Positions 45,265-57,930 of a DNA stretch of 64,000 nucleotides are shown here, piece after piece. The notes under the pieces were generated by a model. That model did no database searches. It saw only the letters and a list, made by a program, of their open reading frames with translations, and had not been told where the DNA came from. The translations under genes were made by a program, and so were the position numbers. Source of the stretch: Cystobacter fuscus (GTDB taxonomy: Bacteria; Myxococcota; Myxococcia; Myxococcales; Myxococcaceae); contig NZ_CP022098.1 of assembly GCF_002305875.1 (NCBI RefSeq), positions 6,820,001-6,884,000 on the forward strand. Reading direction: 5' to 3'. Position 1 is the first letter of the stretch, and each line of letters opens with the position of its first letter.

Positions 45265-48200
45265 TCACTGTCCGGTTCCTTGAGGGACGGGGGACCCATG
45301 GCAGACGAACCTGTCAAACCGGTGGTCCTCACCATCCATCCCCACGAATGCGCTGACCAACCCACAGCGTTCGTCGCGCAGTGAACGGGCCTGTGCGACC
45401 GCTCCCCGACCACTCAGCAACGCCTCATGCTCCAACAAACTCTGGGCCAGGACGAGGCCATAGCGCTTGTTGGTTCGCTCGCCGCGGACGAGACCTCTCC
45501 CCAGTTCCTCCGCCGCACGATATCGGTCGTCCGTCTGAGGCCCACCACGAGCCGCCTCCATCGAGGCCGACCCGAGGTAAGCGCGGGAGAGGATCCACCG
45601 GATGAACTCATTTCCCGCCTCCACTTCATTCAGCCTGCGAGCAAGACCGAGCGCACGCTCGAGATCGGCCGCGGCCTCCGGGAGTCTTCCCGCACGATGG
45701 AGTGCCTCCGCGCGCCAGCACAGCGCATCGGCGAGGAGTGCTTGCTCGTACGCATCACCACTCCGGGCATTCTCTTCGAACAGAGCGACGGCTCGGTCGT
45801 ACCGCTCGACAGCTTCGGCAGCACCGGACGCCAAGTCGAACTCGCCTTGCTCCGAATAGCTCGTCGCCAGGGTCCGCCGATAGTCATCATCGACGTGGTC
45901 CGGCGGCCGATCCAGGAATGCGAGCGCATCAGCGAAATGGCCGCGAGCTTCGTCGAGCCGGCCCCGGGCCAGCGCGATCTTCCCGAGCTTGGAGTGGTTC
46001 AGCGCCCGGAGCAGCTTGAGCTCCTCATCCTCCGGTCGAACGTCCAGGCCCTTCTGGATCTCCACGGTCGCAGCATCCAGGAAGCCTTCAGCCCGAGCGA
46101 GCGATTCGTTCTGAAAGGCGAAATCCCCGAGTCGATGCTTCGTTGCGATGATTGCCTCGCGAACCTCGGGGAGTTGACGGTCCGCGTGCGGGAGAGACGC
46201 CAAGTTCTCGTCGATCTTGTGCAGCATGGCCCGCCGCACCTCGAGCGTATAAGCGACCCTGCCAAGCTTCCAGTCGGCGTCGGAAACGAACTGGTGCGTG
46301 GCGAGGACGATGCGCTGGAGATTCTCTTGAGCTCGCCGCCACTCGCGGTAGGCGCTGAGCGCGCTGAAGGAGATGGCGACCACCGCAGCCATCGCCGCGA
46401 GTGCCAGTCCCTGCCTGAGCCGGACACGACGGCGATCAAGACCTCGCGCGGCAGTGAGAAAGCGGGAGGCACGCTCGCTCACCCCGCGGCCCGGGGAACC
46501 GCTTCTGGAGGATAGGCCCGCCGCATCCCCGTAGTGCGCGAGCAACGAGCCGGAAGGCAACCCTTCCGTCGGGCATCCTGCGTGCTCCCACGATTGCGCG
46601 GCGATCTCCAGAGCCGCCTGCCGCTCGAGCAAGACGCGCTCGCTCTCGATCCAATCCGCGAGTGACGGAACCTGCTGCAGGAGCGACTCGTGTATCAAGT
46701 CCACACGCTGCTCCGCGGGCTCATCTCCGGCAGAGAGCACGATGAGCCGGAGCCCCTCCTCGGCGACGTCCCGAGTCCCGGTCCGCATGCCGGAGAGCCG
46801 CATCAAGACCTCCAGCGACAACGCGTCTCCCCCGCCGGCCTCGAATACCTCCCGCCGGGTGCGGGGCCGCCGCGTGTCTGGGACACCGCGGCCGACCTGC
46901 ACGAGATCCAGGAGAATCCACTTCGCGCGTTCGCGTCCCTGGGAGCCGAGCCCGTCGAGTAACCGTTCCGCCTGCCGCGCCAGGGCTCCGCCGACTCCAC
47001 CGAGCTGCTCGTATCGCTCATGGGTCAGCTGGGCACCGCTGCGCAGGGACCCCACAACGCGTGGAGAGCTTGGCCAAGCAGCAGAAGCTGGCTTCCTTCG
47101 CTCCTCGCGTCACGAACCATCCGCAGCGACAGTCCCTCGGAGAGCCGCAGTCCGACGCGCTGGGCCATTCCTTCGATGACTTGCGTCAGCGCCTCCTCCT
47201 CCATCGGTAGGAGGTGATAGCGCGCAGCCTGGTTGAGCCGCGCCGCCATTCGCGGCATCTGCTCCAGCCGGTGGATGAAGTCGCTCCGAATCGTCGTGAG
47301 CAACCGCAGGGGTGAACCAAGCGTGGCGAGTGCTGTCTCCACCCACACGTCAATCTCCGAACAATCCGCGCCCCCCAGCGTGGCGAGTTCCTCCATCTGC
47401 TCGATCACCAGCAGGAAATGACCCTGCGGAGGCGTGTGCGCGCTTACTATCTCCGAGAGCGCGCGAACATCCGCGCGCAGCGCGCGCTCCAACTCCCGAG
47501 CCGAGAAGGTGAAGTCGCTTCCGGCAAGCGCATCACGCACGGTCACGGCAAGTTGATGCACCGGATCGTACGACGGGCGAAGGACCGCGACCCTCCAGGC
47601 AGGAGCGAGCTGCGAGGAGCGCTCCTTCAAACACGGAAGGACGCCCGCCTGTACCAACGACGATTTCCCTACCCCGCTCGGTCCCTCGACTTGCACCCAC
47701 CGGCGCTCGCCGCACCGCGCCTCATCCAGAAGGCTCAGGACGGTGGAGATCTCCATCTTACGGCCGAAGAACAGCTCGGCATGTGCTTCGGTGAAGGACG
47801 CGAGCCCTGGCACTGGACACTCATCCCGTTCGCTCTGCCAAGATCGCCGTCCGAGCATATCCCGGCAGCGGAGCATCGTCGGACGGGACGCCGGCTCCTT
47901 GGCCAACATGGAGGCAACCAATGCGGACAGCGCGCCCGGAACGGCCGGAGCCAGCTCGCGCAACGGCGGCGGCTCAGCGCGGATGTGCATCGAAATCAAA
48001 TCGACCGCGTCGTCGGAGACAAACGGTGTCCGACCGGCGAGGAGTTCGAAGAGCAGCACCCCCAGGGCATAGACGTCCGCGCCACCATCCACCTCCGCCG
48101 CGTTCCGGCACTGCTCAGGGGCCATGTACATGGCCGTGCCCAGAAAAATGGGTGCCGCAGTGTGCACCTGCGTATCGCCCCGGGCATTTACCTCCGGTGG

Positions 48201-48698
48201 CACCTTCGCGATGCCGAAGTCCAGCAGTTTGACGCGGTACCCCAGTGTGACCTCGGCATCGGGGCACAGGAACACGTTCTCCGGCTTCAGGTCCCGGTGA
48301 ACAATGCCCTTTGCGTGGATGTCGGCCATCACTGCGGCGATCTGTTGGCACAGAGAAAGCGCGGCTTCGCTCGGCGCTGGCCCCTGCTGGTGCCTCATCC
48401 ACTCGCGCAACGACAGCCCCTCGAGGTGCTCCATTGCCAGGAAGGCCGTGCCATCCTCCGTGCGGTCGCAATGGAGGATGCGGACCACGCCTGGGTGCTG
48501 AAATTGCGCGAGGGCCCGCGCCTCCTGGACGAACCGAGCCACGAGCTGCGGATCAACGACTGCAGCCGGAGACAGGAGCTTGAGAGCAACCACCTGGTTC
48601 ATGCGCTCGTGGAGCGCGGTGAAGACCTCGCCCATGCCGCCTCTGCCCAGCGGCCGCACCAACCTGTATGGACCGACGTGATCGCCTGTTTGCCTCAT
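45265..48698 (-). CDS. Ser/Thr kinase-nSTAND ATPase-TPR protein (frameshifted)
   Basis: About 1145 aa when the frame is repaired. Kinase domain (RLVRPLGRGGMGEVF, IVHRDLKPENV, LLDFGIAK) at 10-275; nSTAND module with VEGPSGVGKSSLVQAG and LLVIEQMEEL; then a transmembrane helix (LALAAMAAVVAISFSAL) and TPR-like repeats. The kinase/nSTAND frame ends at 47025 while HALWG...SLRSGAQLTHERYEQLGG continues in the next frame; one G seems lost in a G-run near 47050 (3434 nt, one short). ATG 48698. Such proteins sense stress or phage products. It is oriented with, and 135 bp upstream of, the sigma factor gene. Confidence 0.8.
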
Positions 48699-49180
48699 GC
48701 ACGCACGCCGATCATGACCCGAAACGCAGGTCGACGTCTCCTGTTCCCCGGAGCCACACCGCCTCCTGCGGCAGGGAAGTTGTCGCCTCGGCTGACCGGC
48801 CGAGCTAATCACTCCAGAGGGGCAAGAACAGGCGGGTACTGGCTGCGACCGGCCTGCGCGTTCCCCCCCTCCCTATCTACTTGGTGACCCGTTCGAACGA
48901 TCGCTGTTCGCCGTGCTGGATGCGGACAAGGTGGACGCCTCAAAAAACCAGAAAGAAACGCCTAAGCTGAATATGCTTTTTCCGCGATGATCCTTGATAA
49001 CTCACCGAGTTGGCCCATGCTGCCCACTTCCAAGGTCAAGCGGCAAGCACCGGATGTCCCGGACCCGGAGTCCAGCGCTCCGTGGCGACCGTGCCGCGGG
49101 TGAAGGCCACTCCACGAGGCGTGAGAGCCGCCGAGACTTGGAGATGACTTCCGCGCCCCGCACGGTAACCTGAGGCGCAG
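48699..49180. other. Divergent intergenic region
   Basis: 482 bp between the kinase-nSTAND gene and the TPR gene. It contains a GTTCGAAC palindrome near 48891 and an AT-richer patch (about 48935-48990), which may hold promoters. I see no coding sequence. Confidence 0.6.
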
Positions 49181-49666
49181 ATGACCCCCGAAGCCCGCGC
49201 CGAGATGGTCGCCCAAGCCGAACGCGCCCTGCGCCGCGGAGAACTGGACGAGGCCCTGCACCTCTACGAGACCCTCGGCCAGGCCTTCCCCGACGATTCC
49301 GCCCTCGCCAACAAGCTCGCCCACCTGCGCGAGAGCGTGGATCCCGAGGAATTGCAGGCCGCGCGCGCCCTCCAGGCAAGCAACCTGCCCCAGTCCATTC
49401 CCCAGGGGCCCTCCTCCCCCGTCGCCGAGGGCGAGCGCCTCTTCAGCCTGGGCGACTACGCCGGCGCCGCCGCCGCCTACCGCCGCGCCCTCCAGGAGCG
49501 CCCCGACAGCGAGCTCATCCGCGAACGGCTCGAGGAGCTCTACCGCCTCGCGCGCACCCTGCCCGTTCACTCGCCAACGGACCGCTCGCTTCCCCGCCAG
49601 GCCGAGCCGCTCCTGCACGCCCTGCTGGACAGGCTCGCCGCGCGCCGCCGTCTCAAGCGCGACTGA
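49181..49666 (+). CDS. Tetratricopeptide repeat protein
   Basis: 161 aa with TPR units ALRRGELDEALHLYETLGQAFPDD at the start (seen as ALRRGELDEALHLYE, LGQAFPDD) and LFSLGDYAGAAAAYRRALQERPDS (LFSLGDYAGAAAAYR, ALQERPDS). Each unit has the small/large residue pattern of the fold. Soluble and without a signal. ATG 49181 follows gagg. The kinase gene begins 112 nt downstream, so the TPR protein may be a partner or scaffold. Confidence 0.8.
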   Translation: MTPEARAEMVAQAERALRRGELDEALHLYETLGQAFPDDSALANKLAHLRESVDPEELQAARALQASNLPQSIPQGPSSPVAEGERLFSLGDYAGAAAAYRRALQERPDSELIRERLEELYRLARTLPVHSPTDRSLPRQAEPLLHALLDRLAARRRLKRD

Positions 49667-49778
49667 TGCGTTGCGCCCCGACGGGCTCGGCTTCTAGACT
49701 CCACACCCCGACTTCGCTGTCATACCCGCCGCCTTCTCCCTGACACGCGCGCCCGTCTCCTCCCCACTCCCCGCCTCC

Positions 49779-51594
<1,816 letters not shown>

Positions 51595-51598
<4 letters not shown>

Positions 51599-52545
51599 GC
51601 CGCTGCCTGCGCCTGCTCATCGTGCTCGGGCTGTGGGTGCCCGGGCTCACGCTCGCCGCGGAGTGGGTGGACGAGGAGGTGCCCGCCCTGCGCGCCACCT
51701 ACGAGTATGGCCACTACGCCGAGGTGCTCGAGCGCGCGACGAGCCGCATCGACCGGGGGCGGCTGTCCGAGCAGGACCTGGTGGAGCTGCACAAGCTCGC
51801 GGGGCTGAGCGCCTTCCACCTGCACCGCACCGACGAGGCCACGCGCCACTTCCGCGCGCTCTTGCGCCTGGATCCCGACTTCCACCTGGATCCCTTCGCG
51901 GTGCCGCCCCCGGCGGTGAACTTCCTGGACAACCTGCGCGGGGACATGGCGGAGGAGCTGGAGCGGGTGCGCCAGGAGCGCAGGACGCGGCTGGAGCGCG
52001 AGCGCGTGGAGGCCGAGCGCCGGGAGCTCGAGCGCGCGGAGGCCGAGGCGCAGCGCCGCCGCATGGAGGAGTTGTCACGGCAGGTGACGGTGCGCCTGGT
52101 GGAGAAGCGCAGCCTGCTGGTGAACTTCGTCCCCTTCGGCGCGGGCCAGTTCCAGCAGGGCCGCACGGGCATGGGCGCCCTGTTCGCGGCGACCGAGGGC
52201 CTGCTCGCCGCCACCAGCCTCGCCACCTACTTCGCCCACCAGGGGCTCTTCCAGACGGAAAAGGTGTCGGTGGATGACGTGCGCGGCCCCCGCGAGGTGC
52301 AGGTGCGCTACATCCCCACCAGCAGCAAGAAACAGGCCGAGCTGTTGTCGACGATCAACAGGAGCACGGCCCTGGGCTTCTACGGAGTGTATGCCCTGGG
52401 TGTGCTCGAGGCGCTGTGGCGTCATCAGGACGAGGTGGTGAGCACGCGCATCGAGACGCCCCCGGACCCGGCCGCGCCCCGGGCCCGGCTGCACCTGGTC
52501 CCCACTTCCGGTGGCGCGAGCGCCGGCTTCACCCTCGCCTTCTAG
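51595..52545 (+). CDS. Exported coiled-coil protein with TPR-like N-terminus
   Basis: 316 aa. Signal peptide (LRLLIVLGLWVPGLTLAA), then a TPR-like helical region (YGHYAEVLERATSRI, FRALLRLDPDFHLDP), a charged coiled coil of Arg/Glu around 118-165, and a hydrophobic glycine-rich segment (FVPFGAGQFQQGRTGMGAL) followed by helices that may insert in a membrane. Overlaps the kinase gene and is followed after 14 nt by the sigma54 activator gene, so the three are an operon. Possibly the envelope sensor partner of the kinase. Confidence 0.72.
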
Positions 52546-52559
52546 GAACGCGTCCGCTC

Positions 52560-54467
<1,908 letters not shown>

Positions 54468-54528
54468 TTCACGACAGGGTTGTCACGGTTCGTTCCCCCC
54501 CGTTGCCGTGGCCCCCGGGTAAACACGC

Positions 54529-55134
54529 ATGGCGACGACGAAATCCCCCCCGAGTCGGCTGGCCAGCCAATTGCTAGGACTCTGCCTCCGAAAGGGGTGG
54601 GGTTTGGGAACCGCGGTCTGGGTCCTGGGAGGCTGCATCCTTCCCCAGGACGAGTACTACCTGGACGAGTTGCCCGTCCCACGCAACGACCCCCCCCGGA
54701 TCGTGGAGAACCTGGTGCAACCTCCCTACCGCATCCTCCGAGGCTTCGGGTCCAAGCCCCGCTGTGAGCTGGAGTTCTCCATCATCGTGGAGGATCCCAA
54801 CCTCGGCGACACGCTCACGGCGTACTGGTACGTGGACTACGATCCCAACCAACCGCGTGGCGCGGACCGGGAAGTGACCCTCCTGCCCAAGGGCGACGAT
54901 CCGAGACGTGACGAGCGCCCCACCATCAAGCCCATCTTCAACTCGGCCGAGTTCAGCCGGCTCAACACCCCGGGCGACCATGTCGTCGAGGTGGTCGTCG
55001 CCGACCGGGCCCTCCAGGGACGGGTGCCCCAGGCGGACATCGTCCAGCTGCCCAATGGCGACATCCTGACCAATCCCGGCTACGCCACGTCCTACGTGTG
55101 GTTCGTGCGGACCGAGCAGGGAAATTGCCCATGA
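54529..55134 (+). CDS. Lipoprotein-like protein of unknown function
   Basis: 201 aa. A hydrophobic segment ends in WVLGGCILP, a lipobox-like site, but the preceding part is unusually long (about 35 residues), so the start may lie further inside. The mature protein is beta-rich (ELEFSIIVEDPNLGDTL, TAYWYVDYDP, VVEVVVADRAL) and lacks a recognised domain. It is followed by a second lipoprotein gene with an ATGA overlap, so the two are co-translated and may form one envelope complex. Confidence 0.65.
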   Translation: MATTKSPPSRLASQLLGLCLRKGWGLGTAVWVLGGCILPQDEYYLDELPVPRNDPPRIVENLVQPPYRILRGFGSKPRCELEFSIIVEDPNLGDTLTAYWYVDYDPNQPRGADREVTLLPKGDDPRRDERPTIKPIFNSAEFSRLNTPGDHVVEVVVADRALQGRVPQADIVQLPNGDILTNPGYATSYVWFVRTEQGNCP

Positions 55135-56768
55135 GCCGCTCGGGCATGGGACTGCTGAAAGGGGTACTGCTCGCGGGGGTGCTGCTGCTGGGCTGTGGCA
55201 TGACCTCCGAGGATTGGTTCCTGGGCTGCCGCGACGACAGCGACTGCGCGGACGACCAGGTGTGTTTCGTCAACGGGTGCGGCGATCCGGGAAGGAACCT
55301 CGTGGTGGAGGTCATCCCCAACGCCAAGGAGGGCCTGTTCGCCCAGGATCTGCCGGTGGACGAGCTGCGCGACCAGCAGACGCTGCTGCTGCGCGGCCCC
55401 TCCACGCTCAAGGGGAAGGTGCTCGTACAACAGGGGGAGACCTCCACCACGGCCTACTCCGCCCCCGTCACCCTGCGCATCACGGGCGAGAGCCTGCTCA
55501 TCCCCGGAGTGCAGCGCACACAGGAGGACAGCACGCTGGATCCAGACTCGCAGGGGTCCTTCTCGCTGCCGGTGGCCTCGGGGCGCTACACGGTGGAGCT
55601 GCTCACCGCCAACTCCGAGCTTCCACCCCTGTCCAGCAGCAGCGACGTGCAGCCGGGAAGCAGCGCCCCGCTCGAATTCCGCCTGCCCGATCCCACCCAG
55701 CTCGTGCGGATGACCGGCAGGGTGCTGCGCTACGACAACACCCCCATGCCCGTGAACGTGCCCCTGGAAGTGCAGGTGCTCGACGAGCAGAAGAACCCGC
55801 TGACCCAGCGGGCGACCGTGGTGCCGGGCACGGGACTGTTCACCCTGGTGTTGCGCCGGACGGACCTCAAGAGTGACTCGCTCACCCTGCAAGTCACCTC
55901 GACGAACTACCTGGTGCCCCAGATGCTCGTCCACCTCGATCCGAGCCAGGCGCTGACCGAGCCCGTCCTGCTGCCCGACTACGGGGAGCCGGTGCGACTC
56001 CAGGGACGGGTGGTGGACCGGGAGGGCAATCCGGTGGCCGGGGCCACGCTCTTCGTGTCGGGCTCGGTGCTGGGCGGCGGGCAGTACCGCAGCCCGCAGG
56101 TGGAGTCCCAGGCGGATGGCTCCTTCGAGCTTCTCACGCTGCCCAGCCCACCGCTGGGCAGCGGCCGCGAGCTCCTGCTGACCATGCTGCCGCGGGCGGG
56201 CGCCCCGGCCGGCTCCACGGAGACGAGCATCCTGGTGCCGCGCGTGAGCGTCTTGAAGCTCGGCAACGTGGTCTGCCAGACGCGGCGCAAGGTGGTGGGC
56301 ACCGTGCTGGGGCCCGTCGGCTCACTGCCCGCCGCGGGCGTCCAGGTGGAGGCCACGCTGCTCAAGGAAGTGGCGGGCACGCCCCGGCCCGCCTCCAGCC
56401 GCGTCGCGGCGGACCGCCGCACGGACGAGCAGGGCCACTTCGAGCTCTGGCTGGATCCCGGCGTCTACCGCTTCGACTTCGCCTCCCTGGAGAACCTGCC
56501 CCGCTACAGCCGCATCGTCACGGTGCATCCCGCGACGGCGGCCACGACCCCCTCGCCCCAGGAGGTCGCCGTCACGCTGCCCAAGGGCCGCCGCGTCACC
56601 GGCTATGTGCGCTTCATCGAGGGGACCCAGGCGCGGCCCGACGTGCCCAACGCCGCCCTGCGCTTCTACCGCCTGGTGGCCGTGGAGGGGGAGAACTCCG
56701 CCCTGCTGCTCGGCGAGACGACGTCGGACGCGACCGGCGCCTTCTCCACCACGCTGCCCCTGCCCTGA
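55131..56768 (+). CDS. Lipoprotein with carboxypeptidase-regulatory-like domains
   Basis: 545 aa. Lipoprotein signal (GVLLAGVLLLGCG), then a small Cys motif (GCRDDSDCADDQVCFVNGCG) and at least three beta-sandwich repeats of carboxypeptidase-regulatory type (RVLRYDNTPMP, VRLQGRVVDREGNPVAGA, KVVGTVLGPVGSLPAAG). No enzyme domain is present; such proteins are surface binders. ATG 55131 overlaps the preceding stop. Confidence 0.75.
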   Translation: MSRSGMGLLKGVLLAGVLLLGCGMTSEDWFLGCRDDSDCADDQVCFVNGCGDPGRNLVVEVIPNAKEGLFAQDLPVDELRDQQTLLLRGPSTLKGKVLVQQGETSTTAYSAPVTLRITGESLLIPGVQRTQEDSTLDPDSQGSFSLPVASGRYTVELLTANSELPPLSSSSDVQPGSSAPLEFRLPDPTQLVRMTGRVLRYDNTPMPVNVPLEVQVLDEQKNPLTQRATVVPGTGLFTLVLRRTDLKSDSLTLQVTSTNYLVPQMLVHLDPSQALTEPVLLPDYGEPVRLQGRVVDREGNPVAGATLFVSGSVLGGGQYRSPQVESQADGSFELLTLPSPPLGSGRELLLTMLPRAGAPAGSTETSILVPRVSVLKLGNVVCQTRRKVVGTVLGPVGSLPAAGVQVEATLLKEVAGTPRPASSRVAADRRTDEQGHFELWLDPGVYRFDFASLENLPRYSRIVTVHPATAATTPSPQEVAVTLPKGRRVTGYVRFIEGTQARPDVPNAALRFYRLVAVEGENSALLLGETTSDATGAFSTTLPLP

Positions 56769-56827
56769 GCCTCCCGCCCTCCGGGGCGCGGGGGGGCTGG
56801 CCGCCGCGTTCGCCACGTATTTGCCCC

Positions 56828-56865
56828 TTGCGTGTATGCAGCATTGCGAATATCCATGCACGCTC
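56828..56865 (+). promoter_or_regulatory. Candidate argC promoter with possible ArgR site
   Basis: TTGCGT (56828-56833), 17 nt, TATCCA (56851-56856) is a plausible promoter whose transcript would start only a few bases before the argC ATG at 56866. The overlapping imperfect palindrome TGCGAATATCCATGCA resembles the AT-centred ArgR sites of other bacteria. There is no Shine-Dalgarno sequence before the ATG. Confidence 0.35.
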
Positions 56866-57930
56866 ATGCATAAGGCGGCGATCGGCATCATTGGCGCGTC
56901 CGGCTACTCCGGCGTCGAGGCGACCCACATCCTGGCGGCCCACGGGCAGGTGGAGCTGCGACTGGTGACCAGCGACCGCTGGAAGGGCGAGTCGGTGGGC
57001 CGCCGGCTGGGCCTCATGGGGCCGGTGGGGCAGCTGCGCTATGCGCCGCTGGACCAGAGCGCCGAGCTGGCGCGCGAGTGCGAGGTGGTGCTGCTCGCCA
57101 CGCCCGCCGAGTCCTCGCTGGAGCTGGTGCCGGGGCTGCTCGAGGCGGGCGTGCGGGTGATCGATCTCTCGGGCGCCTTCCGCCTCCAGGACACGGCCGC
57201 CTACCCGACCTTCTACAACTTCACCCATGGCTCGCCCGCGCTGCTGGCGGAGGCCGTGTATGGCCTGCCGGAGCTCGTCTCGCGCGAGCGCATCGCCCGG
57301 GCGCGGCTGGTGTCCAACCCGGGCTGCTACGCCACCGCGTGCGCGCTGTCCGTGGCGCCGCTGTTGCGCGCGGGGCTGCTCGACGAGGGCTCCCTCGTCT
57401 TCGACGCCGCCTCGGGCACCACGGGCGCGGGCCGCAAGGGCAGCGAGGACATGAGCTTCAGCGAGGTGGACGAGGACTTCCGCGCCTACCGCGTGCTGCG
57501 CCACCAGCACACGCCGGAGATCGCCCAGACGCTCGCGGGGGTGGCCGGGCGCCCGGTGCCGCTCACCTTCACCGCGCACCTGTTGCCGCTCAAGCGCGGC
57601 ATCCTCGTCACCGCCTACGCGCGCCTGGCCAGGGGCGCCACCGCCGCCGAGGCCCGCGCCGCCCTGGAGAAGGGCTACGCGGACTGCCCCTTCCTCTCGG
57701 TGGAGTCCTCGCCGGACGCGGTGGGCCTCAAGGCCGTGGTGGGCACCAACCGCTGCACGGTGGGGCTCGCCGTGGACGCCACGGGGTATGATCCGGGCCG
57801 CGTGGTGGTGACGGCGGCGATCGACAACCTGGTCAAGGGCGCCGCGGGCCAGGCCGTGCAGAACCTCAACCTCATGAAGGGCTGGGAGGAGACGCTCGGC
57901 CTGTCCACCCTCCGGGGCTTCACGCCGTGA
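56866..57930 (+). CDS. argC: N-acetyl-gamma-glutamyl-phosphate reductase
   Basis: 354 aa, the third step of arginine synthesis. NADP-binding IGIIGASGYSGVEA at the start, catalytic Cys in VSNPGCYATAC, and FTAHLLPLKRGIL near the substrate site. ATG 56866 is chosen because homology begins there; an in-frame ATG at 56836 has no better leader. No ribosome binding site is seen, so translation may be leaderless. First gene of the arginine operon; its stop overlaps the next start (GTGA). Confidence 0.93.
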   Translation: MHKAAIGIIGASGYSGVEATHILAAHGQVELRLVTSDRWKGESVGRRLGLMGPVGQLRYAPLDQSAELARECEVVLLATPAESSLELVPGLLEAGVRVIDLSGAFRLQDTAAYPTFYNFTHGSPALLAEAVYGLPELVSRERIARARLVSNPGCYATACALSVAPLLRAGLLDEGSLVFDAASGTTGAGRKGSEDMSFSEVDEDFRAYRVLRHQHTPEIAQTLAGVAGRPVPLTFTAHLLPLKRGILVTAYARLARGATAAEARAALEKGYADCPFLSVESSPDAVGLKAVVGTNRCTVGLAVDATGYDPGRVVVTAAIDNLVKGAAGQAVQNLNLMKGWEETLGLSTLRGFTP

